DNA from: Pseudomonas cichorii | GTDB taxonomy: Bacteria; Pseudomonadota; Gammaproteobacteria; Pseudomonadales; Pseudomonadaceae | Reading direction: 5' to 3' | NCBI RefSeq assembly: GCF_003700275.1 | Contig: NZ_RBRE01000039.1 | Coordinates: 1-64,000, forward strand | Length of the DNA stretch: 64,000 bases | Shown: one piece after another, positions 46,887 to 56,329 of the stretch | How the letters are laid out: each line of letters starts with the position of its first letter | How positions within the stretch are numbered: the stretch's first letter is position 1 | Notes under the pieces: generated by a model | Told to the model about the DNA's origin: nothing | Seen by the model: the letters and a program-made list of their open reading frames with translations, nothing else | Database searches by the model: none | Program-made: the position numbers and the translations under genes

Positions 46887-47217
46887 GATGCTCCACTCTT
46901 GCGTTGTAGTTTTTATAATCCTGATGGCTGAAGCTGCAGGATCGGACTCGATAGCCGATCGCCTCCCCACTCCGCCAACTGTACCGGAACAGTTTAGAGT
47001 GCCGGTCGATGGCTTGAAAAGCTGGGTGCAGGGAAGGAAATCGGTGTATGTCGCTTAATCGAAAGAAAGTTATAGAATCCAACCGTTTGAGCCCATGATT
47101 TCGCCCCCCATATCATGGACTCACGATTAACTTCGTAACCAACGACTACGCGCATCCGGGCTTGCCTGCGGAAAAGCCGACGCTATCATTGCGCCGATTT
47201 TTCTTTTGGTGAAACCC
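46887..47217. promoter_or_regulatory. Divergent promoter region braC/DUF2288 gene
   Basis: No gene is seen in this 331-base gap. It must hold promoters for braC (leftward) and the DUF2288 gene (rightward). No specific operator was recognised. Confidence 0.5.
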
Positions 47218-47523
47218 ATGACGCAAGAACCTAGCACCCTCTATGCCAAACTGCTTGGCGAAACCGCTTCGATTACCTGGAAAGAATTGCAACCATTCTT
47301 TGCCAAGGGTGCCCTGTTGTGGGTCGAGGAGCCTCTGGATCTGATCGAAGTTGCCCAAGCCGTGGCCGAAAATGACGCTGGCAGGGTTTCTGCCTGGCTG
47401 GCCAGCGGACAGGTCGGCAAGGTGTCTGAGTCAAGGGCAATGGAACTGGTGGAGACCGATCCGCTACTCTGGGCGGTAGTGGTTGCCCCTTGGGTGCTGA
47501 TCCAGAACAAGGCGCAGGATTAA
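47218..47523 (+). CDS. DUF2288-family protein
   Basis: This 101-residue soluble protein carries the DUF2288 features: LYAKLLGETASITWKELQPFFA and a run with LLWVEEPLDLIEVAQAVAEND. It has no signal peptide or membrane helix. The ATG at 47218 is chosen over an upstream TTG because it begins the family domain. Function is unknown. Confidence 0.85.
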   Translation: MTQEPSTLYAKLLGETASITWKELQPFFAKGALLWVEEPLDLIEVAQAVAENDAGRVSAWLASGQVGKVSESRAMELVETDPLLWAVVVAPWVLIQNKAQD

Positions 47524-47627
47524 TCCGCGCACCGAAATGGTGCCTTTGCCGATACGGTGACCATAGCCCTGCTGGGACCGGATTCATCCGGGAAGGCCTT
47601 TTCCCTGATATCTGGCCCTGAAGCGGT

Positions 47628-49940
47628 TTAATCCGACCAACGGGTCCTTTTGGTTCGGCTGTCGTTGCGAACCGACAGGTTTTCGCTGCCGGGCAGTTCG
47701 CTGAACAGGTCGAGTGAGCGGGGCGTATCGTTATCCCTGTCCCGTCTATCCAGCATGAGTGCTGTCGGCAACAGGCTGCTGGGCTCGCGCTGGTTCATCT
47801 GTTTGACCAGCGGCAGCAAGCGCTCCAGCGGTTGCGGCTTGCTGAACAGGTAACCTTGCACATAGTCGCAGCCGTATTGACTGAGAAATTCCAGTTGCGC
47901 CGGCGTTTCCACCCCTTCGGTAACGACTTTCAGGCGCAAGGTATGGGCCATGACGATGATCGCCTGGACAATTTCCATGTCCTGAGGCGATTTGGGGATG
48001 TCCATGATGAACGAGCGGTCGATCTTCAAGGTATCCAGTGGCAGGCGCTTGAGATAGGCCAGTGAAGAATAGCCGGTGCCGAAGTCGTCGATGGAAAGCG
48101 ATACGCCCAGGCTGCGAATGTGCTTGAGCATCAAGATTGTGTTGCTGATGTTGCCCATTAGAGCGTTTTCGGTGACTTCCAGCTCCAGGCGGCCGGGAGA
48201 GACATTCGCCTCGCTCAATGCCTGTTCGACTTCCTCTGCCAGTTCATCCCTGGCCAGATTGAGTGCCGAACAGTTCACGGCAATGATCATCTTGTCGAAA
48301 CCGTCCAGGCGCAGGGCGCCCAGGTCCTTGCAGGCCCGGCGCAACACCCAGTTGTCCAGCTCGGCGATCAGGCCATTGGCTTCGGCAATTCCGATGAAAC
48401 GGTCGGGAATCAGCAGCCCATGCTGAGGATGGTGCCAGCGCACCAGCGCTTCGAGTTTGGCGACATGCCCGGTGCGCAGGTCGACGATGGGTTGGTAATA
48501 AACCTGCAGGCCGGTTTCTTCCCGCAGGGCATTGCGCAACTCTTCCTCAAGATGCAGTTCCAGGCTGGCTTTGGTTTTCAAGGCCGGGCTAAAGAAATTG
48601 ACCCGGTTACGGCCATTGCCCTTGGACTGATAAAGCGCCAGATCCGCATGCTTGAGCAGTTCATCGCAGGTTGAACCGTCGCGTGGAAAGACCGCAATCC
48701 CGATACTGGTGGTCATCACCATCCTGCGGCCAGACAGTGCGATGGTTTCCTTCATCTTCTGCATGACCCGATAAGCCAGATGCCGGGCCTCTTCGTAGTC
48801 GGGAATGCTGAGCAGGATGCAGAATTCGTCGCCGCCGAAACGCGCGACCACATCCTGGATTCGGGTCGCGCTGCGGATACGCTCGGCAATCACCTTGAGC
48901 AGTTCATCGCCGGCGTCATGACCCAGGCTATCGTTGATTCGCTTGAAATGGTCGATGTCCAGGAACATTACCGCCAGCATGCCGTTGTTGACGCTGTGCT
49001 CCATCAGCTTTTCCGCGAAGATCTGGTTGAAACCGCGGCGGTTGATCAGATTGGTCAGCGGGTCGTAGTGCGCCACTTGCTGCAAGGACACCCGGGCCTG
49101 ATCAAGCTGGCTGAGCAGGGCGTTGACCCGCTGCAGGTCATGCTCCTTGCTTTGCAGCTTCTTGTCGGCCATCGCCGCGCTGATGCTGCCAGCGATGATC
49201 AGCAAGGTGATGATTGCGATTGTCAGGCCCAGTTGCTGGCTGTTTTCGGTGTTGGGGATCTGCAATTGCGTATCGGTGGGCAGCAGCAGTTGCAGCGCCT
49301 CCATCCCCATCAAATGCATGGTCAGCAGGCCCGCTCCAAGCAGCAGGCTGACACCGTACCTGAACATCTGATGGAACATTCCGCTGTGCTGGCGCAGATG
49401 CCTGGACAGGGTCAGCAACGCCACGCTCGCCAGGATGGCGACCAGAATCGACAGCGCGAACATGCCCGGCTTGTAATACTGGATGGCATCGGAGCGCATG
49501 GCGGCCATGCCGACGTAATGCATGATGCTGATCGCCAGCCCCATGATCAGCGACGTGATCAGGCAGCGCTTCAGACTCAGGGTCGCCATGCTCATTGCCC
49601 TGATGGCAATCAGGGCAGCAGCCAGCACGATCAACAGGGAAGAAACGGTGATCGGCAGGTCGTAGCTGATTTTCAGCGGCGCCTGGAAAGCCAGCATGCT
49701 GATGAAGTGCATCGCCCAGATGCCGCCCGCCAGGCACAGCGCAGCCAGAGCCTTCCACACTCGACGGCTCTTGGTTGCCTCCACCTGAATGACCCGATCG
49801 GTGATATCCAGCGTGGCAAAACAGGCTGCGCAGGCCACTCCATAAGCCAGCGCTACCAGAAACAGGTTATGACTGCAGTTGATCAGTAATTGCCCATTTG
49901 CCGGGAAACCGACAAACATATTCAAACCGAGCCATTCCAT
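47628..49940 (-). CDS. MHYT-GGDEF-EAL membrane protein (MucR-like)
   Basis: This 770-residue cyclic-di-GMP enzyme has an N-terminal MHYT sensor (about 1-230, seven helices with paired Met/His/Tyr/Thr blocks such as MHFISM and MHYVGM), a GGDEF domain with intact RFGGDEF, and an EAL domain with KLEALVRWHHP intact. Both synthesis and breakdown motifs are present, as in the P. aeruginosa alginate regulator MucR and in NbdA. The MHYT part may sense oxygen, carbon monoxide or nitric oxide via copper. A gene of this architecture controlling alginate or biofilm dispersal is the likely role. Confidence 0.9.
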   Translation of the reverse strand: MEWLGLNMFVGFPANGQLLINCSHNLFLVALAYGVACAACFATLDITDRVIQVEATKSRRVWKALAALCLAGGIWAMHFISMLAFQAPLKISYDLPITVSSLLIVLAAALIAIRAMSMATLSLKRCLITSLIMGLAISIMHYVGMAAMRSDAIQYYKPGMFALSILVAILASVALLTLSRHLRQHSGMFHQMFRYGVSLLLGAGLLTMHLMGMEALQLLLPTDTQLQIPNTENSQQLGLTIAIITLLIIAGSISAAMADKKLQSKEHDLQRVNALLSQLDQARVSLQQVAHYDPLTNLINRRGFNQIFAEKLMEHSVNNGMLAVMFLDIDHFKRINDSLGHDAGDELLKVIAERIRSATRIQDVVARFGGDEFCILLSIPDYEEARHLAYRVMQKMKETIALSGRRMVMTTSIGIAVFPRDGSTCDELLKHADLALYQSKGNGRNRVNFFSPALKTKASLELHLEEELRNALREETGLQVYYQPIVDLRTGHVAKLEALVRWHHPQHGLLIPDRFIGIAEANGLIAELDNWVLRRACKDLGALRLDGFDKMIIAVNCSALNLARDELAEEVEQALSEANVSPGRLELEVTENALMGNISNTILMLKHIRSLGVSLSIDDFGTGYSSLAYLKRLPLDTLKIDRSFIMDIPKSPQDMEIVQAIIVMAHTLRLKVVTEGVETPAQLEFLSQYGCDYVQGYLFSKPQPLERLLPLVKQMNQREPSSLLPTALMLDRRDRDNDTPRSLDLFSELPGSENLSVRNDSRTKRTRWSD

Positions 49941-49979
49941 AGCGAGCCCTATAGTTCACTGCCAGGGTCACCAAGGCTA

Positions 49980-50135
49980 GGCTCTGTAGCAAATGCATCT
50001 GCGCAATCGGTGATGCTGCGTTGAAAACAGGCTCGGAATGCTCATTTACAGTTCGTAAAGTCGAACACGACTCCGACCGTTCCTGGCCTGTTTTCGCCTT
50101 GCCTCACCTTCGCTCGAAACATTTCGTACAGAGCC
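49980..50135. mobile_element. MITE-like element with 16-bp terminal inverted repeats
   Basis: A 156-base segment is bounded by near-identical inverted ends (left GGCTCTGTAGCAAATG; right, read on the other strand, GGCTCTGTACGAAATG). Inside, GAAAACAGGC and GCCTGTTTTC form a second inverted repeat, so the whole can fold into a nested hairpin. It encodes nothing and lies in the gap between the c-di-GMP gene and the MFS gene. The form is that of a non-autonomous transposon or a structured intergenic repeat. No clear target-site duplication was seen. Confidence 0.7.
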
Positions 50136-50330
50136 CATCAAGCCTGGCGAATAGGGATGAGTATAGAAGCTGAATAAAACCTGCCAGTGTCAACACTCAA
50201 AAAAATGGAATCGCCTCAATAACCAATCGTTATAAAAAGCTCATTCCTTCATTTGTGTCCGTTTACGAATGTTTACAGTGGGTTTGGCGGAGGGGCTCTA
50301 GAGTAAGCAGAAAAAAGGGATGGATGCCTC
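50136..50330. other. Intergenic region upstream of the MFS gene
   Basis: This AT-rich gap contains no gene. It should hold the promoter of the MFS gene, whose ribosome-binding site is in the AAAAAAGGGA segment before the ATG. Together with the MITE-like element it makes up a 390-base gene-free stretch. Confidence 0.45.
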
Positions 50331-51716
50331 ATGAATAACTCCCCGACCGACAACGCCATTCAGGCTTCCAATGCCTGGCGCGTGCTGTTTCTGCTGTTTC
50401 TGGCCAATCTGTTCAATTTCTTCGACCGAACGATTCCGGCGATCATTACCGAGCCCATCCGCAAGGAATGGCATTTGAGCGATTTCCAGCTCGGCTTGCT
50501 GGGCACCGCCTTTACCCTGGTCTATGCGATTGCCGGTCTGCCTCTGGGGCGCATGGCCGATAACGGTTCACGCAAGAAGCTGATGGGCTGGGGGCTGGTG
50601 GTCTGGAGCGGGCTGACGGCGGTCAACGGCATGGTGACCAGCTTCTGGACATTTCTGCTGGTGCGTATGGGCGTCGGCATCGGTGAAGCCAGCTATGCGC
50701 CTGCGGCCAACTCATTGATCGGTGACCTGTTTCCGGCCAATCGGCGCTCACGCGCCATTGGCATTTTCATGCTGGGTCTGCCTCTGGGACTGTTGCTGGC
50801 GTTCTTTACCATCGGTGCGATGGTCCAGGCGTTCGATAGCTGGCGTGCGCCGTTCTTTATCGCCGCCGTTCCCGGCCTGTTGCTGGCCGTGTTCATTTTT
50901 CTGATTCGTGAGCCCAAGCGTGGCGCTGCCGAAAGCGTGCGCATGTCCGAAGAAAAGATCGAGAAGCCGATTCGCCGGGTGCTGTCGATCCCGACCTTCC
51001 GCTGGCTGGTGCTGGCCGGGCTGACCTTCAACTTCGCGACCTATGCCTGCAACGCCTTTATGGTGCCGATGCTGCAGCGCTATTTTCTGCTGCCCTTGCA
51101 GGAAGCGGCTGTGGCGACCGGAATCATTGTCGGCGTTACCGGCTTGATCGGCCTGACCCTGGGTGGCCTGATCGCTGACAAACTGCATCAGCGTTCACCT
51201 AACGGTCGCCTGTGGTTTGCGGCGTTCAGCATGCTGGTCGCCGCGTTGGCTACCGGCTATGCCTTGCATGCAGGGAGAATCGAGATCGGGGTGTTCGTCG
51301 CGGTCTTCAGCATTGGCTGGCTGTTCTCCTACAACTTCTATACCTGCGTCTACACCGCCATTCAGGACGTGGTGGAGCCGCGTCTGCGGGCGACGGCCAT
51401 GGCATTGTTCTTTGCCGGGCTATATCTGTTGGGTGGCGGGCTTGGCCCGGTGGTGGTCGGCTTGTTGTCCGATCATTTCGCCCATGCGGCGATGACGGCA
51501 GCGGGAGCGCTGCAGATGGATGAAAGCTTCAAGGCCATCGGTTTGCACGATGCCATGTACCTGATTCCGGTGGCGCTGGGTATGACGCTGGTGTTTCTGT
51601 TCCAGGCATCGCGCTGCTTCAGCAAGGATGCCAGGCGGATGATGGAGAGGATGGCGGGAACTGCTGAGCGCGCATCGAGTGCAGCCTTCGCGGATGAATC
51701 CGCTCCTGCGCGGTAG
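50331..51716 (+). CDS. MFS transporter (spinster-type)
   Basis: This 461-residue major-facilitator transporter has twelve helices; the loop between helices 2 and 3 contains GLPLGRMADNGSRKKL, and the N-terminal sequence FFDRTIPAIITEPIRKEW is typical of the spinster-like group. Substrate is unknown. Its last dozen codons (reading FADESAPAR) come from a REP-type repeat that extends past the stop, so the C-terminus has been remodelled by the insertion. Confidence 0.85.
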   Translation: MNNSPTDNAIQASNAWRVLFLLFLANLFNFFDRTIPAIITEPIRKEWHLSDFQLGLLGTAFTLVYAIAGLPLGRMADNGSRKKLMGWGLVVWSGLTAVNGMVTSFWTFLLVRMGVGIGEASYAPAANSLIGDLFPANRRSRAIGIFMLGLPLGLLLAFFTIGAMVQAFDSWRAPFFIAAVPGLLLAVFIFLIREPKRGAAESVRMSEEKIEKPIRRVLSIPTFRWLVLAGLTFNFATYACNAFMVPMLQRYFLLPLQEAAVATGIIVGVTGLIGLTLGGLIADKLHQRSPNGRLWFAAFSMLVAALATGYALHAGRIEIGVFVAVFSIGWLFSYNFYTCVYTAIQDVVEPRLRATAMALFFAGLYLLGGGLGPVVVGLLSDHFAHAAMTAAGALQMDESFKAIGLHDAMYLIPVALGMTLVFLFQASRCFSKDARRMMERMAGTAERASSAAFADESAPAR

Positions 51717-51742
51717 GCAGGAGCGAGTTCATCCGCGAACAG
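51687..51742. repeat. REP-type inverted repeat overlapping the MFS 3' end
   Basis: Arms TTCGCGGATGAATCCGCTCC and GGAGCGAGTTCATCCGCGAA flank TGCGCGGTAGGCA. The left arm is coding sequence of the MFS gene; the right arm lies between it and rapA. Confidence 0.85.
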
Positions 51743-51743
51743 G

Positions 51744-54590
51744 TCAGCCAGCCACCAGAACCCGGATCGCTTCCAGGCGCAGTGCAGCCTTTTCAAGCAT
51801 GGCCAGGCCTTGCTCGCGCTGGCTGCGCAGGGCGACCAGTTCGCTGTCGCGCACGGTCGGGTTGACCGCTTGCAGTGCGGTCAGGCGTGCGAGTTCTTCC
51901 TCGGTATCGGCTGCCAGGCGACGTTGTGCCTCGGCCACGCGCTCGGCGTGTTTCGGGGCGATCTTTTCTTCACCGGCATTGATCTTCGGCGTCAGCACAT
52001 CGCGCTGCGCCTGGATGAACTTGTTGGCGCTGGCGCGTGGCACGCTTTCCAGTTGGTCGTTCAGGGTATTGAACGAGACCCGGCTGGACAGATCGTTGCC
52101 ATTGGCATCCAGCAGGCAACGCAATGCCGCAGGCGGCAGGTAGCGGCCCAGTTGCAGCGAGCGCGGCGCAACCACTTCACTGACGTAGATCAGTTCCAGC
52201 AGCACGGTGCCCGGCTTGAGTGCCTTGTTCTTGATCAGCGCCACCGAGGTGTTGCCCATCGAGCCCGACAGCACCAGATCCATGCCGCCCTGAACCATCG
52301 GGTGTTCCCAGGTGATGAACTGCATGTCTTCGCGAGACAGCGCCTGGTTGCGGTCGTAAGTGATGGTCACGCCTTCGTCGTCGCCCAGCGGGAAGCTGGC
52401 GTCGAGCATTTTTTCGCTCGGCTTGAGGATCAGGGCGTTTTCCGAATGGTCTTCGCTGTCGATGCCGAAAGCGTCGAACAGGGTTTCCATGTAGATCGGC
52501 AGCGAGAACTGGTCATCCTGCTCCAGAATCGCTTCCACCAGCGCTTCGCCTTCGCCTGCGCCGCCGGAGTTGAGTTCCAGCAGGCGGTCGCGGCCGGTGT
52601 GCAGCTCGCTTTCCAGGCGCTCGCGCTCGGTGCGGGCTTCGTCGATCAGGCTCTGCCATTCATCGTCGTCACCACTTTCCAGCAGCGGCAGCAGGCGCGG
52701 GCCGAACTGGTGCTGCAGGGCGTTGCCGGTCGGGCAGGTATTGAGGAAGGCATTGAGCGCCTCGTGATACCACTGGAACAGGCGCGCCTGCGGGCTGGTT
52801 TCCAGGAACGGCACATGCAGCTCGATAGTGTGCTTCTGGCCGATCCGGTCCAGACGACCGATCCGCTGTTCCAGCAGATCCGGGTGCGACGGCAGATCGA
52901 ACAGCACCAGATGGTGCGAGAACTGGAAGTTGCGGCCTTCACTGCCGATTTCCGAACAGATCAGCACCTGTGCACCGAACTCTTCATCGGCAAAATAGGC
53001 CGCGGCGCGGTCGCGCTCCAGAATGTTCATGCCTTCGTGGAAGACGGTGGCCGGGATGCCGGAACGTACGCGCAGGGCGTCTTCCAGGTCCATGGCGGTT
53101 TCGGCATGGGCGCAGATGACCAGCACCTTGACGCGCTTGAGCATCTTCAGTGTGTCTATCAGCCAGTCGACCCGTGGGTCGAAACGCCACCAGCGTTCTT
53201 CCTCGGTGATTTCCGGTTGCGCCTGGAAGCTGACTTCCGGGTACAGGTCGGCATGTTCACCCAGCGGCAATTCCAGGTATTCGGCCGGGCAGGGCAGCGG
53301 ATACTGGTGCAACTGACGCTCAGGAAACCCCTGGACGGCAGCGCGGGTATTACGGAACAGGACACGGCCGGTGCCATGACGGTCCAGCAGTTCGCGGATC
53401 AGGCGCGCCTTGGCTTCTTCATCGCCAGCGTTTACTGCGCTCAGCAGGGTTTCGCCTTCGGCACCGAGGAAACCATGAATGGTCTTGTGCGCGTCGGCTG
53501 ACAGCTTGCCCTTGTCCAGCAGTTGCTGCACGGCTTCGGCGACCGGGCGATAGTTCTCGCTTTCGGCGCGGAAGGCTTGCAGGTCGTGGAAACGATTCGG
53601 GTCCAGCAGGCGCAGACGGGCGAAGTGGCTGTCCTGGCCCAGTTGTTCCGGGGTCGCAGTCAGCAGCAGTACGCCGGGAATGACTTCGGCCAGTTGTTCG
53701 ACCAGCGAGTATTCGGCACTGGCCTTTTCCTCATGCCAGACCAGATGGTGAGCCTCGTCGACTACCATCAGGTCCCAGCCAGCGGCGAACAGCGCGTCCT
53801 GGGCCTTTTCATCCTCGACCAGCCATTCCAGGGCGACCAGCGCCAACTGGGTGTCCTCGAAGGGGTTGCCGGCATCGCTCTCGATGAAACGCTCGGCGTC
53901 GAACAGCGCAACCTGCAGGTTGAAGCGGCGGCGCATTTCCACCAGCCACTGGTGCTGAAGGTTTTCCGGAACCAGGATCAGTACACGGTTGGCACGGCCG
54001 GAAAGCAACTGGCGATGGATCACCAGACCGGCTTCGATGGTTTTCCCCAGGCCCACTTCGTCAGCCAGCAAGACCCGCGGTGCGATGCGGTCTGCGACTT
54101 CACGGGCAATGTGCAACTGGTGCGCGATAGGCTGGGCACGTACGCCACCCAGGCCCCACAGCGACGACTGCAACTGGCGGCTGGTGTGCTCAAGGGTGTT
54201 GTAACGCAGCGAGAACCACGCCAGCGGGTCGATTTGCCCGGCGAACAGGCGGTCGGTGGCCAGACGGAACTGGATGAAGTTCGACAGCTGGGTTTCCGGC
54301 AGGGTAACTGCTTCGTTCTGCGCGTTGAGACCGTGATAGACCAGCAGCCCGTCGACGTCGTCGACTTCGCGCACGGTCATCTTCCAGTTCTCGAAGTGCG
54401 TGATCACATCGCCCGGCGAAAAGCGTACCCGGGTCAATGGGGCATTACGCAGTGCGTACTGGCGTGTGTCGCCAGTGGCCGGATAGAGCACGGTCAATAA
54501 GCGGCCATCCTGTGCCAGAACGGTGCCTAAACCCAGCTCGGCTTCGCTGTCGCTAATCCAGCGTTGCCCCGGTTGATACTGCTGCGCCAT
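51744..54590 (-). CDS. rapA: RNA polymerase-associated ATPase RapA (HepA)
   Basis: This 948-residue SWI2/SNF2 family ATPase recycles RNA polymerase. It has two N-terminal Tudor-like domains (about 1-110), Walker [13 protein letters not shown], the DEAHH box, and motif VI of the helicase core as [11 protein letters not shown]. The C-terminal part has the RapA-specific region. Length is normal for the family. Confidence 0.96.
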   Translation of the reverse strand: MAQQYQPGQRWISDSEAELGLGTVLAQDGRLLTVLYPATGDTRQYALRNAPLTRVRFSPGDVITHFENWKMTVREVDDVDGLLVYHGLNAQNEAVTLPETQLSNFIQFRLATDRLFAGQIDPLAWFSLRYNTLEHTSRQLQSSLWGLGGVRAQPIAHQLHIAREVADRIAPRVLLADEVGLGKTIEAGLVIHRQLLSGRANRVLILVPENLQHQWLVEMRRRFNLQVALFDAERFIESDAGNPFEDTQLALVALEWLVEDEKAQDALFAAGWDLMVVDEAHHLVWHEEKASAEYSLVEQLAEVIPGVLLLTATPEQLGQDSHFARLRLLDPNRFHDLQAFRAESENYRPVAEAVQQLLDKGKLSADAHKTIHGFLGAEGETLLSAVNAGDEEAKARLIRELLDRHGTGRVLFRNTRAAVQGFPERQLHQYPLPCPAEYLELPLGEHADLYPEVSFQAQPEITEEERWWRFDPRVDWLIDTLKMLKRVKVLVICAHAETAMDLEDALRVRSGIPATVFHEGMNILERDRAAAYFADEEFGAQVLICSEIGSEGRNFQFSHHLVLFDLPSHPDLLEQRIGRLDRIGQKHTIELHVPFLETSPQARLFQWYHEALNAFLNTCPTGNALQHQFGPRLLPLLESGDDDEWQSLIDEARTERERLESELHTGRDRLLELNSGGAGEGEALVEAILEQDDQFSLPIYMETLFDAFGIDSEDHSENALILKPSEKMLDASFPLGDDEGVTITYDRNQALSREDMQFITWEHPMVQGGMDLVLSGSMGNTSVALIKNKALKPGTVLLELIYVSEVVAPRSLQLGRYLPPAALRCLLDANGNDLSSRVSFNTLNDQLESVPRASANKFIQAQRDVLTPKINAGEEKIAPKHAERVAEAQRRLAADTEEELARLTALQAVNPTVRDSELVALRSQREQGLAMLEKAALRLEAIRVLVAG

Positions 54591-54806
54591 GCTGCCTGAC
54601 TCCCGCTTTTGAAAAGGCGACTATGTTAACGGAACACGCCCTGAAGCCAAAGGCGGTAGTGAAAAAACACCTGTTATTGGCCGTAATCATGACAAATGCG
54701 CCGCTGACGGCACTTATTGCCTGAAACATAGTCGAAAAGTTTTGCAAAAAGGCGTTCAAGTCGACGGAGCGGCAGCCGACAGCCCGATAACAGGAGATGA
54801 AAAATC

Positions 54807-55142
54807 ATGCTGCAACCGACGCTTCCACTGAGTGTGGTACCCGTGACGTCGCAACTCGACCCGGCCAGGCGTATGCCAGACATACCGCCGGTCGCGCCTG
54901 TGCAACCGGGCTCCAGCGAAACGACTATCGATCTTCGCAACGAAGATAACGAGAGAAGTGCCCTGCTGTTGCGTGAAGACCAGCAGCGCCAGCAACAACG
55001 CCAGCATCATGAAGAAGAGGGTGAGCACATCGAGCACCTTGCCGTGCCGGGGACTTCCCTGAATGCCGACAACACCGTGCCGGTCGTGCCGCTGATCGAC
55101 AACGAGCCGCGCCAGGGGTTGTGGGTCGACGTCGAGGTTTGA
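54807..55142 (+). CDS. Conserved hypothetical protein, 111 aa
   Basis: This polar protein has a proline-rich start and a glutamine/histidine/glutamate stretch in the middle (REDQQRQQQRQHHEEEGE), probably coiled or disordered. There is no signal peptide or recognised domain. A ribosome-binding site (AACAGGAGATG) precedes the ATG. It lies divergent from rapA. Confidence 0.65.
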   Translation: MLQPTLPLSVVPVTSQLDPARRMPDIPPVAPVQPGSSETTIDLRNEDNERSALLLREDQQRQQQRQHHEEEGEHIEHLAVPGTSLNADNTVPVVPLIDNEPRQGLWVDVEV

Positions 55143-55225
55143 AACTGATCCCGTTCCTCGCTGGTCATCGCCGCTGCGATTGAGCATTATTGACCCGGAT
55201 ACCGAGTGGCCGAGAGCAGTGAGTC

Positions 55226-55387
55226 ATGAGCGAAGATGAAAAGCTGATCGATCTGAGCGCCGAGCGCGCCAGGCGCGTTCACGACCTGAACGACAAACGC
55301 CTCAATGAGGTGCGCAATGCCTTTGAACAGGCAATGCCACTGGGTGGCAAGAAGAAAAAGCCCGCCAAGAAACCGAAGAAACGCTGA
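55226..55387 (+). CDS. Small basic hypothetical protein, 53 aa
   Basis: This short frame encodes MSEDEKLIDLSAERARRV followed by a helical region and a lysine-rich C-terminus (GGKKKKPAKKPKKR). It is preceded by GAGAGCAGTGAG, which includes a plausible ribosome-binding site, and followed directly by a large terminator hairpin. The acidic start and basic end suggest nucleic-acid or ribosome binding. No family is recognised. Confidence 0.6.
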   Translation: MSEDEKLIDLSAERARRVHDLNDKRLNEVRNAFEQAMPLGGKKKKPAKKPKKR

Positions 55388-55393
55388 TACCCC

Positions 55394-55473
55394 AAAAAAA
55401 TAGTTGACCCGGATCAGTTGTCGATGCGCTCGTTCGCCGAGCGTATGGACAACTGATCTGGGTCAATTTTTTT
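55394..55473. terminator. Large bidirectional terminator with 19-bp stem
   Basis: The arms TTGACCC-G-GATCAGTTGTC and GACAACTGATC-T-GGGTCAA pair with only one G-U, then continue through a short internal loop to CGCTCG/CGAGCG. The structure is bordered by seven A on the left and seven T on the right, so it can act on both strands. It is unusually long for a terminator. Confidence 0.85.
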
Positions 55474-55530
55474 CTGTGCCGTTGTGGTTAATCTAGCTCC
55501 ATTGAACAGAGCGAAGCAGGAGGCGAGGTT

Positions 55531-55641
55531 ATGTTTCTGGACAATGTTGTGGTCGCAGGTGTCGTCACCGTTGGCCTGATGCTCGTCTTCTTCGCAGGCT
55601 TCGGACTATTTATCTGGAAGGACTCGCAAAAGCGAAAGTGA
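55531..55641 (+). CDS. ccoM: cbb3-oxidase small subunit CcoM-like peptide
   Basis: This 36-residue peptide is one membrane helix (VVVAGVVTVGLMLVFFAGFGL) with the terminal sequence FIWKDSQKRK. It closely resembles CcoM, a single-helix subunit that stabilises the cbb3-type cytochrome c oxidase in Pseudomonas stutzeri and P. aeruginosa. The AGGAGG ribosome-binding site precedes the ATG. Too short for many gene-finders. Confidence 0.75.
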   Translation: MFLDNVVVAGVVTVGLMLVFFAGFGLFIWKDSQKRK

Positions 55642-55680
55642 GGCTCAGGCCTTCCATAACAAGAGCACGCAAGGCATTTT

Positions 55681-55708
55681 GGGCGACTTCGGTCGCCCAT
55701 TTTTTTTG
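55681..55708 (+). terminator. UUCG-type terminator after ccoM
   Basis: GGGCGAC and GTCGCCC close a TTCG tetraloop followed by a run of eight T. A textbook Rho-independent terminator for ccoM. Confidence 0.92.
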
Positions 55709-55823
55709 CCTGGCTGGAATACCTCAGTCGCGGCCAAGCCCCTTCCCGCAAGCTAAATACAATCTGTGAGAGGGGGCTTGCCCGCACTTCAATTCAAGCG
55801 ACAAATCAATGGAGCGAACGGCA

Positions 55824-56294
55824 TCAGCCGAAGGTGATTTCCGGCAACACCGTCAGGTCAACGGTCTGTTGCTTGCGAGGTGCCAGGATTTCCGCTTCGC
55901 CATCGACTACCAGTTCATCGTTCTGGTTGAACACGCGGGTCGCGATGCGCACGCGGAATTTCGGCATTTTTTCCAGGATTTCCAGGCGTACGGTCAGGGT
56001 GTCGCCCAGTTTCACCGGCTTCTGGAAGCTCATCTGCTGACCGATATAGATAGTGCCCGGCCCAGGCAGCTCGCAGGCCACGGCAGCACTGATCAACGCG
56101 CCGCTGAACATGCCATGGGCGATACGCTCCTTGAACATGGTCTTGGCAGCATATTCGGCGTCCAGGTGAACCGGGTTGTGGTCGCCCGACATCGCGGCGA
56201 ACAACTGGATGTCACGCTCTTCAACGGTTTTGCTGTAACTGGCTGTCTGGCCGACTTCAAGAGCTTCGTAAGGCGTGTTGGTGACCTGGGTCAT
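55824..56294 (-). CDS. phaJ: (R)-specific enoyl-CoA hydratase, PhaJ type
   Basis: This single hot-dog domain of the MaoC family (156 aa) has the hydratase motif GDHNPVHLDAEYA with the catalytic aspartate and histidine. PhaJ takes beta-oxidation enoyl-CoA to (R)-3-hydroxyacyl-CoA for polyhydroxyalkanoate synthesis. The start at 56294 is preferred because the conserved fold starts at MTQVTNTPYEALEVG. It follows the hydrolase gene with a 35-base gap on the same strand. Confidence 0.9.
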   Translation of the reverse strand: MTQVTNTPYEALEVGQTASYSKTVEERDIQLFAAMSGDHNPVHLDAEYAAKTMFKERIAHGMFSGALISAAVACELPGPGTIYIGQQMSFQKPVKLGDTLTVRLEILEKMPKFRVRIATRVFNQNDELVVDGEAEILAPRKQQTVDLTVLPEITFG

Positions 56295-56329
56295 GTGGCT
56301 GTCCTGAAATGAATGTAGTAACCGGGGAA

